Origin: Burkholderia ubonensis subsp. mesacidophila
GTDB taxonomy: Bacteria > Pseudomonadota > Gammaproteobacteria > Burkholderiales > Burkholderiaceae
Assembly: GCF_002097715.1 (NCBI RefSeq)
Contig: NZ_CP020739.1
Location: forward strand, 577,160 to 641,159
Reading direction: 5' to 3'
DNA length: 64,000 nucleotides
The position numbers were made by a program, and so were the translations under genes. Position 1 is the stretch's first letter; every line of letters begins with the position of its first letter. Shown here piece after piece: positions 41,582 to 51,388 of the stretch. The notes under the pieces are model-generated. The model saw only the letters and a list, made by a program, of their open reading frames with translations. It had not been told where the DNA came from and made no database searches.

Positions 41582-42340
41582 TTACGTCACGGCGCGCGTC
41601 GAGACCCGGCCGAGTTCGACGGAGATCGCGTTGCTGCAGGCCTGCAGCCGCGCGAGATAGTCGTGAACGTCGGCGCGGCTGATCCGTACCTCCGGCCCCG
41701 TCACGCTGAGGGACGCGATCGCCGTGCCCGCCCGGTCGCAAACCGGCACCGCAATCGCGACGACACCCGCCGTCACTTCGCCGACGCTCACCGCGTAGCC
41801 TTTGCGCGCGACCGCGTCGAGTTCCTCGGCAAGCTTGAACGGATCGCCCTGCCCCGTTCTTCGCACTTTCGCGAAATAGGTGTCGCGCACCTCGCCGGGC
41901 GCGAACGCGAGCAGCACCTTGCCCGACGCGCCGAGGCTGACCGGCCGCCGATTGCCGACGGCGCCGATCGTCCGGATCTCGCGGGACGTCTCGCAGCGCA
42001 TGATGCAGACCGTTTCGAGCCCGTCTCGCACGCGCAGCACGACGGTCTCGTTGATCGCCTGGCTGAGCGCAAGCATGTGGCACTGTGCGGCGTGCACGAG
42101 CGCGGTCTGCCGCAACGCGGCGGCACCGATCACAAACGCCTGCGTTCCAAGCGCATAAGTCGACGTGCGCTCGTCCTGCACGACGAAGCGATGGATCTCG
42201 AGCGTGCAAAGCATGCGGTACGCGCGCGATTTGTTGATGCCGAGCTTCAACGCAAGCCGGGTCACGCCGAGATGTGGATGCTCGGCCACGCAGTTCAAAA
42301 GCTTCAGCGCGCTGTCAACCGCTTCGACGATGTAGTTCAT
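41582..42340 (-). CDS. IclR-family transcriptional regulator
   Basis: A 252-aa regulator. The N-terminal winged helix-turn-helix covers about 5-65 ('LGVTRLALKLGINKSRAYRM' is the HTH). The C-terminal effector domain (about 80-250) has the family segments 'NETVVLRVRDGLETVCI', 'LGASGKVLLAFAPGE' and the late 'GVVAIAVPVCDRAG'. IclR proteins sense small aromatic or organic acids. No catabolic operon adjoins it, so the target is unknown. ATG at 42340 follows a G-rich stretch (GGGGGGGCC) that can act as a ribosome binding site; an upstream ATG at 42364 would add an unlikely extension. It ends 30 nt before the H-NS-like gene. Confidence 0.92.
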   Translation of the reverse strand: MNYIVEAVDSALKLLNCVAEHPHLGVTRLALKLGINKSRAYRMLCTLEIHRFVVQDERTSTYALGTQAFVIGAAALRQTALVHAAQCHMLALSQAINETVVLRVRDGLETVCIMRCETSREIRTIGAVGNRRPVSLGASGKVLLAFAPGEVRDTYFAKVRRTGQGDPFKLAEELDAVARKGYAVSVGEVTAGVVAIAVPVCDRAGTAIASLSVTGPEVRISRADVHDYLARLQACSNAISVELGRVSTRAVT

Positions 42341-42415
42341 TACAGGCCCCCCCACCCTGGGCAACGCAGATAATCTCGAATGCGTGGCTGGCTGCCTCGC
42401 ACCGCACTCATGCGC

Positions 42416-42781
42416 TCAGCACGAGCCCCTCAAGTCCGCGCCGTGTTTAATGCCGATATGGCGCAGACTTTCCAGCTGATCGCTTGTCCATTTTGAATTC
42501 CCAACCGGACAGAGCGGCGACATCGACGATATTTCCACCAAGTCGTAATAGCTCAACGCGACAGACGATCCATAAATATTCTTCGCCTGCACATCCCCGG
42601 GTGTGATTTCATTGGATGCGCAGCGCTCGATGATCGTGTTGCCACGCAGCACGCACCGCTGCGCCCAGACGACGGAGGGAAGATATTGATCGATCGGAAG
42701 CGGGCAATTTGCAAGCAGCCACAGACATAACCGTGGCGTCCGCCAACGTTCCGGCAGCCAACGCAGAATGCTCACCATCAT
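42416..42781 (-). CDS. Hypothetical protein
   Basis: A frame of about 121 aa from tandem ATG codons at 42781/42778, with GGGG just upstream; the frame is open further to 42946 but that AT-rich part lacks coding character. The N-terminus 'RWLPERWRTPRLCLWLLANC' is amphipathic and moderately hydrophobic. A Cys-containing middle ('CVLRGNTIIERCASNEITPG') and a polar C-terminus follow. No family is recognised. It lies between the IclR gene and an AT-rich gap with no partner genes. Could be a real small gene or a remnant. Confidence 0.4.
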   Translation of the reverse strand: MMVSILRWLPERWRTPRLCLWLLANCPLPIDQYLPSVVWAQRCVLRGNTIIERCASNEITPGDVQAKNIYGSSVALSYYDLVEISSMSPLCPVGNSKWTSDQLESLRHIGIKHGADLRGSC

Positions 42782-43318
42782 CCCCGATCCCCGAATCGAT
42801 GCCGACAATACCGTTATCCCCTGACGTCCTGCGAATATGTTATTTCGGCGCGAGACATATACTTCCATCACACAAATTCGCAGCCTTGTTTTATTAGGCG
42901 ACACACGGACGGTATCACTTATCATCACACAATTAATCGCCGGCACATCATTATTGCGGGACGCAGTCTAACTCGACTCCTTATTTGTTTACCAATGAAA
43001 ATGACACGAATTTGTTAAATTTGGACAAGCTGTTTTACCTGTCGAAAATCTCTTCGTTTTGTTTTTCCTGTTGAAACACAAACATGGATTTCCGTCGGTC
43101 ATGTATCGGCAGGCAAAACATTTCACCGGGAGGACCGGTCAACCCGCTTCCCGCCTTGCAATTCGTCCGACGAGACGATTGCGTTCGACCCTTCGCGCGC
43201 CGCGTGTTGAATTTGGCCTCGGCCTGCACTAGCTTTTTTAAATGCCCGAACGATGCTGCGATGCCTCGCCAGCCGCGAATCGACGATCGTCGCGGCGCAA
43301 TCCGATGGAGCACCTGCG
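42782..43318. other. AT-rich intergenic stretch
   Basis: About 540 nt with runs of A/T around 42840-43080, no convincing gene on either strand and no clear hairpin. The plus-strand frame from 43084 is a likely chance opening that overlaps the upstream region of the PEBP gene. The 3' part should contain the PEBP promoter. Confidence 0.4.
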
Positions 43319-43873
43319 ATGCGCTGCCGCGCAGCATCCCTTCTGATCCCGCTGATCTGCGCCGCCGGATTGGCGGCGCAGAGCATCGCCGAGGAGCACG
43401 CCATGACCTTGACCCTGACTTCGCCGGCCTTTCGCGAAGGGGGCGAGATTCCCCGCCGCCATACCTGCATGGGCGCGGACGTGTCGCCGCCGCTCGCGTG
43501 GTCCGGGGTGCCCGCCAACGCAAAGAGCCTCGCGCTGATCGTCGACGACCCTGACGCGCCGGACCCGGCCGCGCCACAGATGACATGGGTCCACTGGGTG
43601 CTGTACAACATCCCGCCCACGGCACCCGGGCTGCAGGAGGCGCTCGCCGGAAGCGCGCTGCCACCGGGCACGCTCGAAGGCACCAACGACTTCCGGCGTG
43701 TCGCGTATGGCGGCCCCTGCCCGCCTGTCGGCCGCCACCGCTATTTCCACAAGCTGTACGCGCTCGATACGGTGCTGCCCGATCTCCACAAGCCGACCAA
43801 GGCCGCGCTGGAGAAGGCGATGCAGGGGCATGTGGTTGCGCACGCGGAACTGCTCGGCACGTTTCGGAAGTAA
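43319..43873 (+). CDS. Exported YbhB/YbcL-type phosphatidylethanolamine-binding-like protein
   Basis: A 184-aa protein of the Raf-kinase-inhibitor-like/PEBP family. Landmarks are 'GGEIPRRHTCMGADVSPPLAW', the 'IVDDPDAPD' loop, 'TWVHWVLYNIPPTA' and 'YGGPCPPVGRHRYFHKLYAL', which together line the ligand pocket. The ATG at 43319 adds a signal peptide-like segment (SLLIPLICAAGLAAQSIA), predicting export; the E. coli relatives YbcL and YbhB exist in periplasmic and cytoplasmic forms. The biochemical role in bacteria is unsettled. The gene is alone and convergent with the valyl-tRNA synthetase gene. Confidence 0.9.
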   Translation: MRCRAASLLIPLICAAGLAAQSIAEEHAMTLTLTSPAFREGGEIPRRHTCMGADVSPPLAWSGVPANAKSLALIVDDPDAPDPAAPQMTWVHWVLYNIPPTAPGLQEALAGSALPPGTLEGTNDFRRVAYGGPCPPVGRHRYFHKLYALDTVLPDLHKPTKAALEKAMQGHVVAHAELLGTFRK

Positions 43874-43969
43874 AGGAACATGACAGGCCGACGAACCCGG
43901 CCGCGATGAAAATAGTCGCGCGCCCGGGTCGCGCCGGCCTCGCCTTGCGCCCCGAGCGCGCGCGCAGCT

Positions 43970-46534
43970 TCACGCAAGCGTCACGTCGACGCGAAACCGC
44001 TCCGACTCGACCATGTCGAACTCGCCGATATGCCCGGCGTCGCGCAGATCGCCTTGCGCCTGCCGCAGCAGCGCGAGGCGCCCCGCCGCGTCGCCGACCG
44101 TCACGATCGAAGCGGTGGCCTTCATCGACACCTTCGCCTCCGACTTTGCGCGGCGAATCTCACGCAGCACATCGGAAACGACGACACTCATCGCGCTGTC
44201 CGTATCCGCTCCTGCGAGCATTCGCAGCGATGCGGCGTCGGGCCACGCCGAGCGATGGATCGACTCCGTTTGCCACCATGACCAGCACTCTTCCGCCGCG
44301 AACGGCAGAAATGGCGCGAACAAGCGCTGCAACACGGACAGGGAAGCGGCCAGCGCGCGGTGCGCGGAGACGGCGCGCGCATCGACACCCCGCGCGCGGC
44401 CTTTCACCAATTCCACATAGTCGTCGCAATACCACCAGAAAAACGCCTCGATATGCTCGATCGCCTTGCTGTAGTCGAGCGCCTCGAATGCCGTGGTCGC
44501 CAGCGTCACGACTTCCGCGAGACGCGCGACCATCGCGCGATCGAGCGCCTCGCAGAGCGGCGCATCGGGCGCCTCCGCAAAGCCGAGCGCAAGCTTCGAG
44601 ACGTTCAGCAGTTTCAGCGCGAGACGACGGCCGTTGCGCATCTGCGTTTCGTCGAAGGCCGTGTCCATGCCCGGGCGTCCCAGCGCCGCCCAATAGCGCA
44701 CGCCGTCCGAGCCGTGCGTGTCCAGCAATGCGGCGGGCGTCACGACGTTGCCTTTCGATTTGGACATCTTCTTGCGGTCCGGATCGAGAATCCAGCCGGA
44801 CAGCATCGTGTGCGTCCACGGCAAACACGCGCTCTCCAGATGCGAACGCGCGACCGTCGAGAACAGCCACGTGCGGATGATGTCGTGCCCCTGAGGACGC
44901 AGGTCCATCGGGAACACGCGCCCGCAGCATTCGTCCGGCTCACCCCATGCGGCGGCGATTTGCGGCGTCAGCGAACTGGTCGCCCAGGTATCCATGATGT
45001 CGCTTTCGCCGATGAAGCCGCCGGGCTTGCCGCGTTGCGCCTCGCAATAGCCGGGCGGAACGTCGATTTGCGGATCGACGGGCAGCGTCGCATCGCCGGG
45101 CTGGATCGGCGCGCGGTAATCGGGCTGCCCAACCGCGTCGAGCGGATACCACAGAGGAAGCGGCACACCGAAAATCCGCTGACGGCTGATCAGCCAGTCG
45201 CCGTTCAGGCCGCCCACCCAGTTCGCATACCGGCTGCCCATGAACGGCGGATGCCAATGGAGCTCGGCGCCGCGCGTCAGCAATTCGTCGCGCAGCGATG
45301 GATCGCGCCCGCCGTTACGCAAATACCACTGGCGCGTCGCGACGATTTCCAGCGGCCGCTCGCCCTTTTCGAAGAACTTGACGGCGTGACGGATCGGTCG
45401 TGGTGCGCCCATCAACGCGCCCGCAGATGCGAGTTGAGCCACGACCTCGCGGCGCGCATCGGATAGCGGCCTTCCTGCAATGCGCGCATAAGCGGTTCTG
45501 CTTTCATCCGACAGGAGCCATTCGGGCATCTCGTCGCGCAAGCGGCCGTCCTTGCCGACGATCGCGCGCGTCGGCAGTTCGAGTTCGCGCCACCAGATCA
45601 CGTCGGTCAGATCGCCGAACGTGCAGATCATCGCGATGCCCGTCCCCTTGCCGGGATCGGCAAGCGCATGCGTCATCACAGGAATGTCGACGTCGTACAG
45701 CGGGCAACGCACGCGCGTGCCTGCGAGTGCGCGAAAGCGCGCATCGTCGGGATGGACGACGAGCGCCACGCAGGCGGCAAGCAGCTCCGGCCTCGTCGTG
45801 GACACGACGACGTCGTTTCCCGCCGCATCCAGGAAGCGGAGATCGTGCCATGCGCCGTCGATCTCGCGGTCTTCGAGTTCGGCCTGGGCGACCGCGGTCT
45901 GGAACGTGATGTCCCACAGGCAAGGCGCTTCCTGCTGGTAGAGTTCGCCGCGCTGCAGGTTGCGGAGCAACGCCCGTTGGCTGATGCGCTGCGCGCGTGC
46001 GCCGATGGTCGCGTAGTTGAGGTCCCAGTCGACCGAGATACCGAGCCGCACGAACAACGCGCGAAACGCGGTTTCGTCGATGGCGGTCAACCGATGGCAC
46101 AACTCGATGAAATTGCGGCGGCTGATCCGCTTGAACGATGCGCGCTGCGTCGGCACCACGTCCGGCGCGCGAAAGTCGGGATCGTATGGCGCGTGGGGAT
46201 CGCAGACGACGCCATGGAAATTCTCGACGCGACGCTCGGTCGGCAGGCCGTTGTCGTCCCAGCCCATCGGATAGAAGACCGTCTTTCCGGTCATGCGCTG
46301 ATAGCGGGCGATGATGTCCGTGTGCGTGTAGCTGAACACGTGGCCGACATGCAGCGAGCCGGAGACGGTCGGCGGCGGCGTGTCGATCGAGTACACCGCA
46401 TCGCGTGCGGCGGCGCGGTCAAAAGCGTAGATACGCTGCGTTTCCCATCGTGTGCTCCACTTCGCTTCGATTCCTTCGAGACCCGGTTTTTCCGGGGTGG
46501 TGCGGTTGATGGGTTGTGTCGTTTGTTGAGACAT
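43970..46534 (-). CDS. valS: Valyl-tRNA synthetase, archaeal/actinobacterial-type
   Basis: An 854-aa class-I synthetase. The HIGH-like motif is H62-V-G-H65 within 'PPPTVSGSLHVGHVFSYTHT', and KMSKS lies at about residue 588. 'FYPMGWDDNGLPTERRVENF' and 'GDWLISRQRIFGVPLPLWYP' belong to the ValRS type found in archaea, Rickettsia and many actinobacteria, not the usual proteobacterial type (which has 'TDHAGIATQ' in the same place). The C-terminal coiled-coil tail of the standard 950-aa enzyme is absent. Editing-domain segments with T-T-R-P are present ('VVSTTRPELLAACVALVVHP'). Burkholderia normally carries a standard ValRS elsewhere, so this is probably a second copy, possibly conferring resistance to a ValRS inhibitor. 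Start at 46534. Confidence 0.92.
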   Translation of the reverse strand: MSQQTTQPINRTTPEKPGLEGIEAKWSTRWETQRIYAFDRAAARDAVYSIDTPPPTVSGSLHVGHVFSYTHTDIIARYQRMTGKTVFYPMGWDDNGLPTERRVENFHGVVCDPHAPYDPDFRAPDVVPTQRASFKRISRRNFIELCHRLTAIDETAFRALFVRLGISVDWDLNYATIGARAQRISQRALLRNLQRGELYQQEAPCLWDITFQTAVAQAELEDREIDGAWHDLRFLDAAGNDVVVSTTRPELLAACVALVVHPDDARFRALAGTRVRCPLYDVDIPVMTHALADPGKGTGIAMICTFGDLTDVIWWRELELPTRAIVGKDGRLRDEMPEWLLSDESRTAYARIAGRPLSDARREVVAQLASAGALMGAPRPIRHAVKFFEKGERPLEIVATRQWYLRNGGRDPSLRDELLTRGAELHWHPPFMGSRYANWVGGLNGDWLISRQRIFGVPLPLWYPLDAVGQPDYRAPIQPGDATLPVDPQIDVPPGYCEAQRGKPGGFIGESDIMDTWATSSLTPQIAAAWGEPDECCGRVFPMDLRPQGHDIIRTWLFSTVARSHLESACLPWTHTMLSGWILDPDRKKMSKSKGNVVTPAALLDTHGSDGVRYWAALGRPGMDTAFDETQMRNGRRLALKLLNVSKLALGFAEAPDAPLCEALDRAMVARLAEVVTLATTAFEALDYSKAIEHIEAFFWWYCDDYVELVKGRARGVDARAVSAHRALAASLSVLQRLFAPFLPFAAEECWSWWQTESIHRSAWPDAASLRMLAGADTDSAMSVVVSDVLREIRRAKSEAKVSMKATASIVTVGDAAGRLALLRQAQGDLRDAGHIGEFDMVESERFRVDVTLA

Positions 46535-47208
46535 GGTGGCGCTTCCCTGTCGTCGGCATGACGTGAAAACCGGATGGCGCGGAATGGGCGCGAGCGCGGT
46601 CCGTCCGCGGGCCATGCGGATGCTTGATAAGAATCGCCGCGTTCAACGGCGATGGTGGCGGCTGGATGAGGTGTCGCGGCGGCTGCCCGACGGGCGCGCG
46701 AGACGAAGCCGGTCTCCTCGCAGGTCGTCCGGGTCTGGCGGCGTGGGGACGCGCCATCCGAGCGGACGGACTACATCAAGGCCGGGAATGCGTTCGGGGG
46801 AAGCGTGACGAGGGTGCGCGCAATGGCGCAAGCGCTTGAGGCGGGATACAGCGATTGAACGGATTGCCGTCGCGGCGATCAGCGCGGCATTACGTTTAAC
46901 GGTGACATAGCATCCTCCACAGGTAAGGGGAATGGAATTCCAGGCTCGTAGCCCGAACGGCAATTTATAGACGAATATCGGAGCGGTCGCAATACCTGCC
47001 TGGAGGTTCGAGCGAGAGCCGGCACGTCGGATCGCAAACTGCCGGTCGTGCAATGGAAACACGCATGGCTCGCCTGGCGCCGATGGCGTATTTTGAGTGT
47101 GGATGCGACCCTGCTGGCGGGTCACTTTCCGTTGATCCGACGAGTATCGGCGACACCGTGGTTACGGTATCGACACATCGTGCAACTTGATGATTCAAGG
47201 AGAGTGTG
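46535..47208. other. Divergent intergenic region between valS and the RidA-type gene
   Basis: About 670 nt. Long frames on both strands (for example minus 46643-47125) have Arg/His/Pro-rich, non-protein-like composition. The region must hold promoters for both divergent genes. A minus-strand mini-ORF with a strong Shine-Dalgarno lies inside it and is listed separately. No hairpin attenuator was recognised. Confidence 0.4.
46879..46908 (-). other. Nine-codon mini-ORF with a strong ribosome binding site upstream of valS
   Basis: On the minus strand GGAGG (46913-46917) stands 5 nt before an ATG at 46908 that opens a nine-codon frame, MSPLNVMPR, ending at TGA 46879. It precedes valS by about 345 nt. 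A leader peptide is conceivable, but it contains only one Val codon, so classic valine attenuation is unlikely. It may also be the truncated start of a lost gene. Confidence 0.25.
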
Positions 47209-47688
47209 ATGCGAACTCATCTCATTGCCTGCGGCCTGGTGATTTCCGGCTTGATACCCGGCGGCGTGGCGAAGGCTCAGCAACCGGCAGCCGACACCCG
47301 CACGTCAATCGAATACATCCGTCCGGGCGGACAGTTCGTCAACCCCGTGCCGTACTCGCCGGCCGTCAAAGCTGGCCATCTTTTGTTCGTCGCAGGCACC
47401 CCAGCCCTGGACAAGGATGGGAAGGTCGCCGTCAACGACTTCACCGCCCAGATGAATCAGGTCATGGAAAACATCGGTGGCGTGCTGAAGGCTGCGGGCG
47501 TGGGCTGGGATCGTGTCGTCAAGGTGACCGTATTGCTCGTGCGGCGTCAGGATTTCAAGGAGATGAACCGCATCTATGCAACGCATTTCGCGCCGGGGAA
47601 ATATCCGGCCCGCACCACTGCGATCGTGAGTTCGTTGCCGAATCCGGACTTCCTGCTGGAAATCGATTGCGAAGCAGTCGTTGAATAG
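47209..47688 (+). CDS. RidA/YjgF/UK114-family protein with signal peptide
   Basis: A 159-aa protein. An AAGGAGA sequence lies before the ATG at 47209. Residues 1-24 ('LIACGLVISGLIPGGVAKAQ') look like a cleavable signal peptide, so the protein is probably periplasmic; canonical RidA is cytoplasmic and lacks one. The RidA fold is shown by 'YSPAVKAGHLLFVAGTPALD', 'NIGGVLKAAGVGWDRVVKVT' and 'YPARTTAIVSSLPNPDFLLE'. The Arg in 'PARTT' aligns with the residue that binds the carboxylate of 2-iminoacids in RidA, suggesting retained ligand binding. Function in the periplasm is unknown. The gene is monocistronic, divergent from valS. Confidence 0.9.
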   Translation: MRTHLIACGLVISGLIPGGVAKAQQPAADTRTSIEYIRPGGQFVNPVPYSPAVKAGHLLFVAGTPALDKDGKVAVNDFTAQMNQVMENIGGVLKAAGVGWDRVVKVTVLLVRRQDFKEMNRIYATHFAPGKYPARTTAIVSSLPNPDFLLEIDCEAVVE

Positions 47689-47835
47689 CCTGGAAGTCGA
47701 CGTCGTTGCGGCGTGCGCCAGCACGCCCAACCGCGCGACCGTCCGGTTCTCGGACGCAAGCGGCCGTCGGCCGTCCGCTCATGGCAGCGAATCCATCTGC
47801 CTACGGCTTTGGCATCGTGTGACGGACGCGATCCG

Positions 47836-48762
47836 TCATGCCGCAGCACGCGCCCCCGCGACACGCCGCAGCACCGCCATAGGACCGAGCGTTCTGATCA
47901 CCTGCATCTGCGCGGCGTCGCGCACGAAGAGCGATCCGGCAAAACCCAATGCGTTGATCGAAATGCCGTCGACGCACTCCACGGATCTTGGAACGAGCAG
48001 CATGCCTTGCGGCATGACGAGCAGGTTATAGGCCGAGGATTGACGCGCTTCGCCGGCGACATCGATCGCATGCAGCCCCGTGGCATCCAGCAGATCGCGA
48101 TAAATACCGAACGCGCACTGCGCGCAGTCGATCGGCGGCGTGCCCGGTGACAACGCCAGCCTTGCGAACGCGTGAGGAAATGCGAGACCCGCGACGGCGC
48201 AGACCGAACCGTCGTCGCGCGCGGAAGCCAGCAGCGGCGCGATCGGCGGCACGGGTTCGCCTTGCGCAAACGGCAGCGGAACGATCTGCAGATGTTTGTG
48301 CGGCTGGCTCGCACCGGCTACCGCCCCGCCGTTGTAGAAACCGAGGCCCTGAAATCCGGCCATGCAGGTGAACAACGCGGTGAAGTCCGCGACGTTCAAC
48401 AGCGCTTCCTGCGATTCGAAACGACGCGTGACGACCAACAGATGACGATCGATCACGTTGAACTTGTTGAGCAACGCGAGATGGGTGTCCGTAATGTCGG
48501 CAACGAAGAGATCCGGATCGCACGGCAGAAACGGATCGATCGACGCGCGTTTCGCGGGCTGCCCGGCTTCCCGCTTCCACCCCTCTTCGTCCTTGCGCGC
48601 AAGGCTCGATACCTGGCGCACGAGAAAGCGTACGCCGCCGTCTTCGATCGTAGTCTGGGTGGTTTCGACCGGGCGCAGCGCGCCACAGGCCAATGCGTGT
48701 TCAATCCGGCGCAGGACGGCGGGCCAGAGCATGCCGGGCTGTGGACGCACGGAGTCGCACAT
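47836..48762 (-). CDS. Ap4A phosphorylase / ATP adenylyltransferase family protein
   Basis: A 308-aa protein resembling the APA1/APA2 (ATP adenylyltransferase) family of the HIT superfamily. The HIT-like catalytic motif appears as 'GASQPHKHLQIVPLP' with the nucleophilic His in HKHLQ at about residue 164. 'KFNVIDRHLLVVTRRFESQE' and 'FYNGGAVAGAS' are the other family segments, and the C-terminal half matches the second APA2 domain ('YNLLVMPQGMLLVPRS'). These enzymes split diadenosine tetraphosphate phosphorolytically to ATP and ADP and are involved in nucleotide stress turnover. The gene stands alone. Start at 48762. No anomalies were seen. Confidence 0.88.
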   Translation of the reverse strand: MCDSVRPQPGMLWPAVLRRIEHALACGALRPVETTQTTIEDGGVRFLVRQVSSLARKDEEGWKREAGQPAKRASIDPFLPCDPDLFVADITDTHLALLNKFNVIDRHLLVVTRRFESQEALLNVADFTALFTCMAGFQGLGFYNGGAVAGASQPHKHLQIVPLPFAQGEPVPPIAPLLASARDDGSVCAVAGLAFPHAFARLALSPGTPPIDCAQCAFGIYRDLLDATGLHAIDVAGEARQSSAYNLLVMPQGMLLVPRSVECVDGISINALGFAGSLFVRDAAQMQVIRTLGPMAVLRRVAGARAAA

Positions 48763-49050
48763 GGGAAAGCCTCGCCACTTGATCGGCCTGGAAAATGTTC
48801 ACGGTGCTCACCGCCACATACTAGTCCCTTCGGCAAGCATTCGTCGTACTCCCGCTTCATCGAGCTTCACCGCTACTTCGGTCGGTCGAGTCCGTCATGC
48901 AACCGTGCGGTCAATCCATCGAGTCATTCGAGCCGGCCGCAGCTGGAATTTTTGAGGACTGCGGGAATATTCGATGTGACGCGAACGTTTAGCTTCCTCG
49001 GGCGCTCACGCATGGAGCGATTTCTCACCAGTCAGACTGAGGAGGACACC

Positions 49051-50238
49051 ATGTCCCAGGTCTCGTGGGGTCTCAAGGCGGCGGCCGTCATTGCCCTCGC
49101 CGCCGGATTCACCATTGCGCATGCCGCTGACGATGATGCTTACGTCGTCACGCCACTCGTATCCAATCTGGCAGGCGCGGCCCCGAAGGTCGACCCCGTG
49201 CTGCAGAACGCGTGGGGGGTTGCCTTCAGTCCGGCAGGAAGTCCATTCTGGGTCAACGACAATGCCACCGGCTGCGCCACGCTGTACGACGGCCAGGGAA
49301 CCAAGGTGCCGCTGCAGGTTTCCATCCCGCTGCCAGGCAATGTGATACCGGCCAGCGCCTGTCATCCCGTCTCTTCCATCAATCCACCGAATCCCGCGCC
49401 CGCGGCGCCGACCGGCATCGTGTGGAATCCGTCGTCGGCATTTCTCGTGCCCGGTACCAAGATTCAGGCTGCATTCATCTTCGCGACCGAGGACGGCACG
49501 CTATCCGCTTGGGCCGGTGGCTTGAATCCGGCGGACCACGCCGTGCTCGCAGCCGATAACTCGTCCACGCCCTCCGCGGCCAGCGGGGCCGTCTACAAGG
49601 GTCTCGCCTTTGGCGTGAACGCGAAGGGCCCTCTCCTGTTCGCAACGAACTTCCGCGCGGGGCGGATCGATGTATTCGGGCCTAACGGTGCAAGCGGCAT
49701 GTTCACGCCCGCGACGACAGACGGCGGCTTCATCGACCGGCGCATCCCGGCCGGCTACGCACCGTTTGGTATCGCGAACATCGACGGCGATCTTTTCGTC
49801 ACCTATGCGCAACAAGACGATCAGAAACATGACGACGTGGCAGGCAACGGTCACGGATTCGTCGACGTATTCGATACGGACGGCCACCTGCTGCGCCGCT
49901 TCGCCAGCCAGGGCACGCTCGACTCGCCATGGGGAATCACGCGCGCATCGTTTGCATTCGGCCGCTTCAGCGGCAAGATCCTGATCGGCAACTTCGGCGA
50001 TGGCCGGATCGGTGTCTTCGACGATAACGGCAGGTTTGTCGAGCAGTTGGAGAACGCGTCCGGCAATCCGCTGGCGATTGACGGCCTGTGGACGCTGACG
50101 CTCGGTGGCGGCCGCAACTCGAGCCCGGACACGGTGTACTTCACCGCAGGTCCCAACAAGGAGACCAACGGCCTGTTCGGCACCATCGCTCCGTTGAATG
50201 GCGCCAAGGGACGAAGGTCCGATCAGAACGGGCAATAA
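49051..50238 (+). CDS. Exported TIGR03118-family beta-propeller-like protein
   Basis: A 395-aa protein. ATG at 49051 follows a GGAGGACACC Shine-Dalgarno. Residues 5-26 ('AAAVIALAAGFTIAHA') form a signal peptide. The mature part repeats a propeller-blade pattern: 'LQNAWGVAFSPAGSPFWVND', 'GPLLFATNFRAGRIDVF', 'GFVDVFDTDGHLLRRFASQG', 'SGKILIGNFGDGRIGVFDD'. This layout is that of the TIGR03118 family, which in other bacteria may carry PEP-CTERM tails; here the C-terminus is a short polar tail without a sorting signal. The function is unknown, and a six-bladed NHL-like propeller binding a ligand in the periplasm is a plausible reading. Confidence 0.88.
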   Translation: MSQVSWGLKAAAVIALAAGFTIAHAADDDAYVVTPLVSNLAGAAPKVDPVLQNAWGVAFSPAGSPFWVNDNATGCATLYDGQGTKVPLQVSIPLPGNVIPASACHPVSSINPPNPAPAAPTGIVWNPSSAFLVPGTKIQAAFIFATEDGTLSAWAGGLNPADHAVLAADNSSTPSAASGAVYKGLAFGVNAKGPLLFATNFRAGRIDVFGPNGASGMFTPATTDGGFIDRRIPAGYAPFGIANIDGDLFVTYAQQDDQKHDDVAGNGHGFVDVFDTDGHLLRRFASQGTLDSPWGITRASFAFGRFSGKILIGNFGDGRIGVFDDNGRFVEQLENASGNPLAIDGLWTLTLGGGRNSSPDTVYFTAGPNKETNGLFGTIAPLNGAKGRRSDQNGQ

Positions 50239-50282
50239 CCGGCAGTCGCGCGTGGCCAGCGGCGTGTTCCGCTGGCCCGCCC

Positions 50283-51341
<1,059 letters not shown>

Positions 51342-51388
51342 TCAACAATCGGCGTACGATTGCATGCGGTATTGAGGAAAATTCACCA

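Noticed and set aside
46643..47125. 160-aa minus-strand frame between valS and the RidA gene
   Set aside because: Arg/His/Pro-rich composition, no ribosome binding site and no family resemblance.
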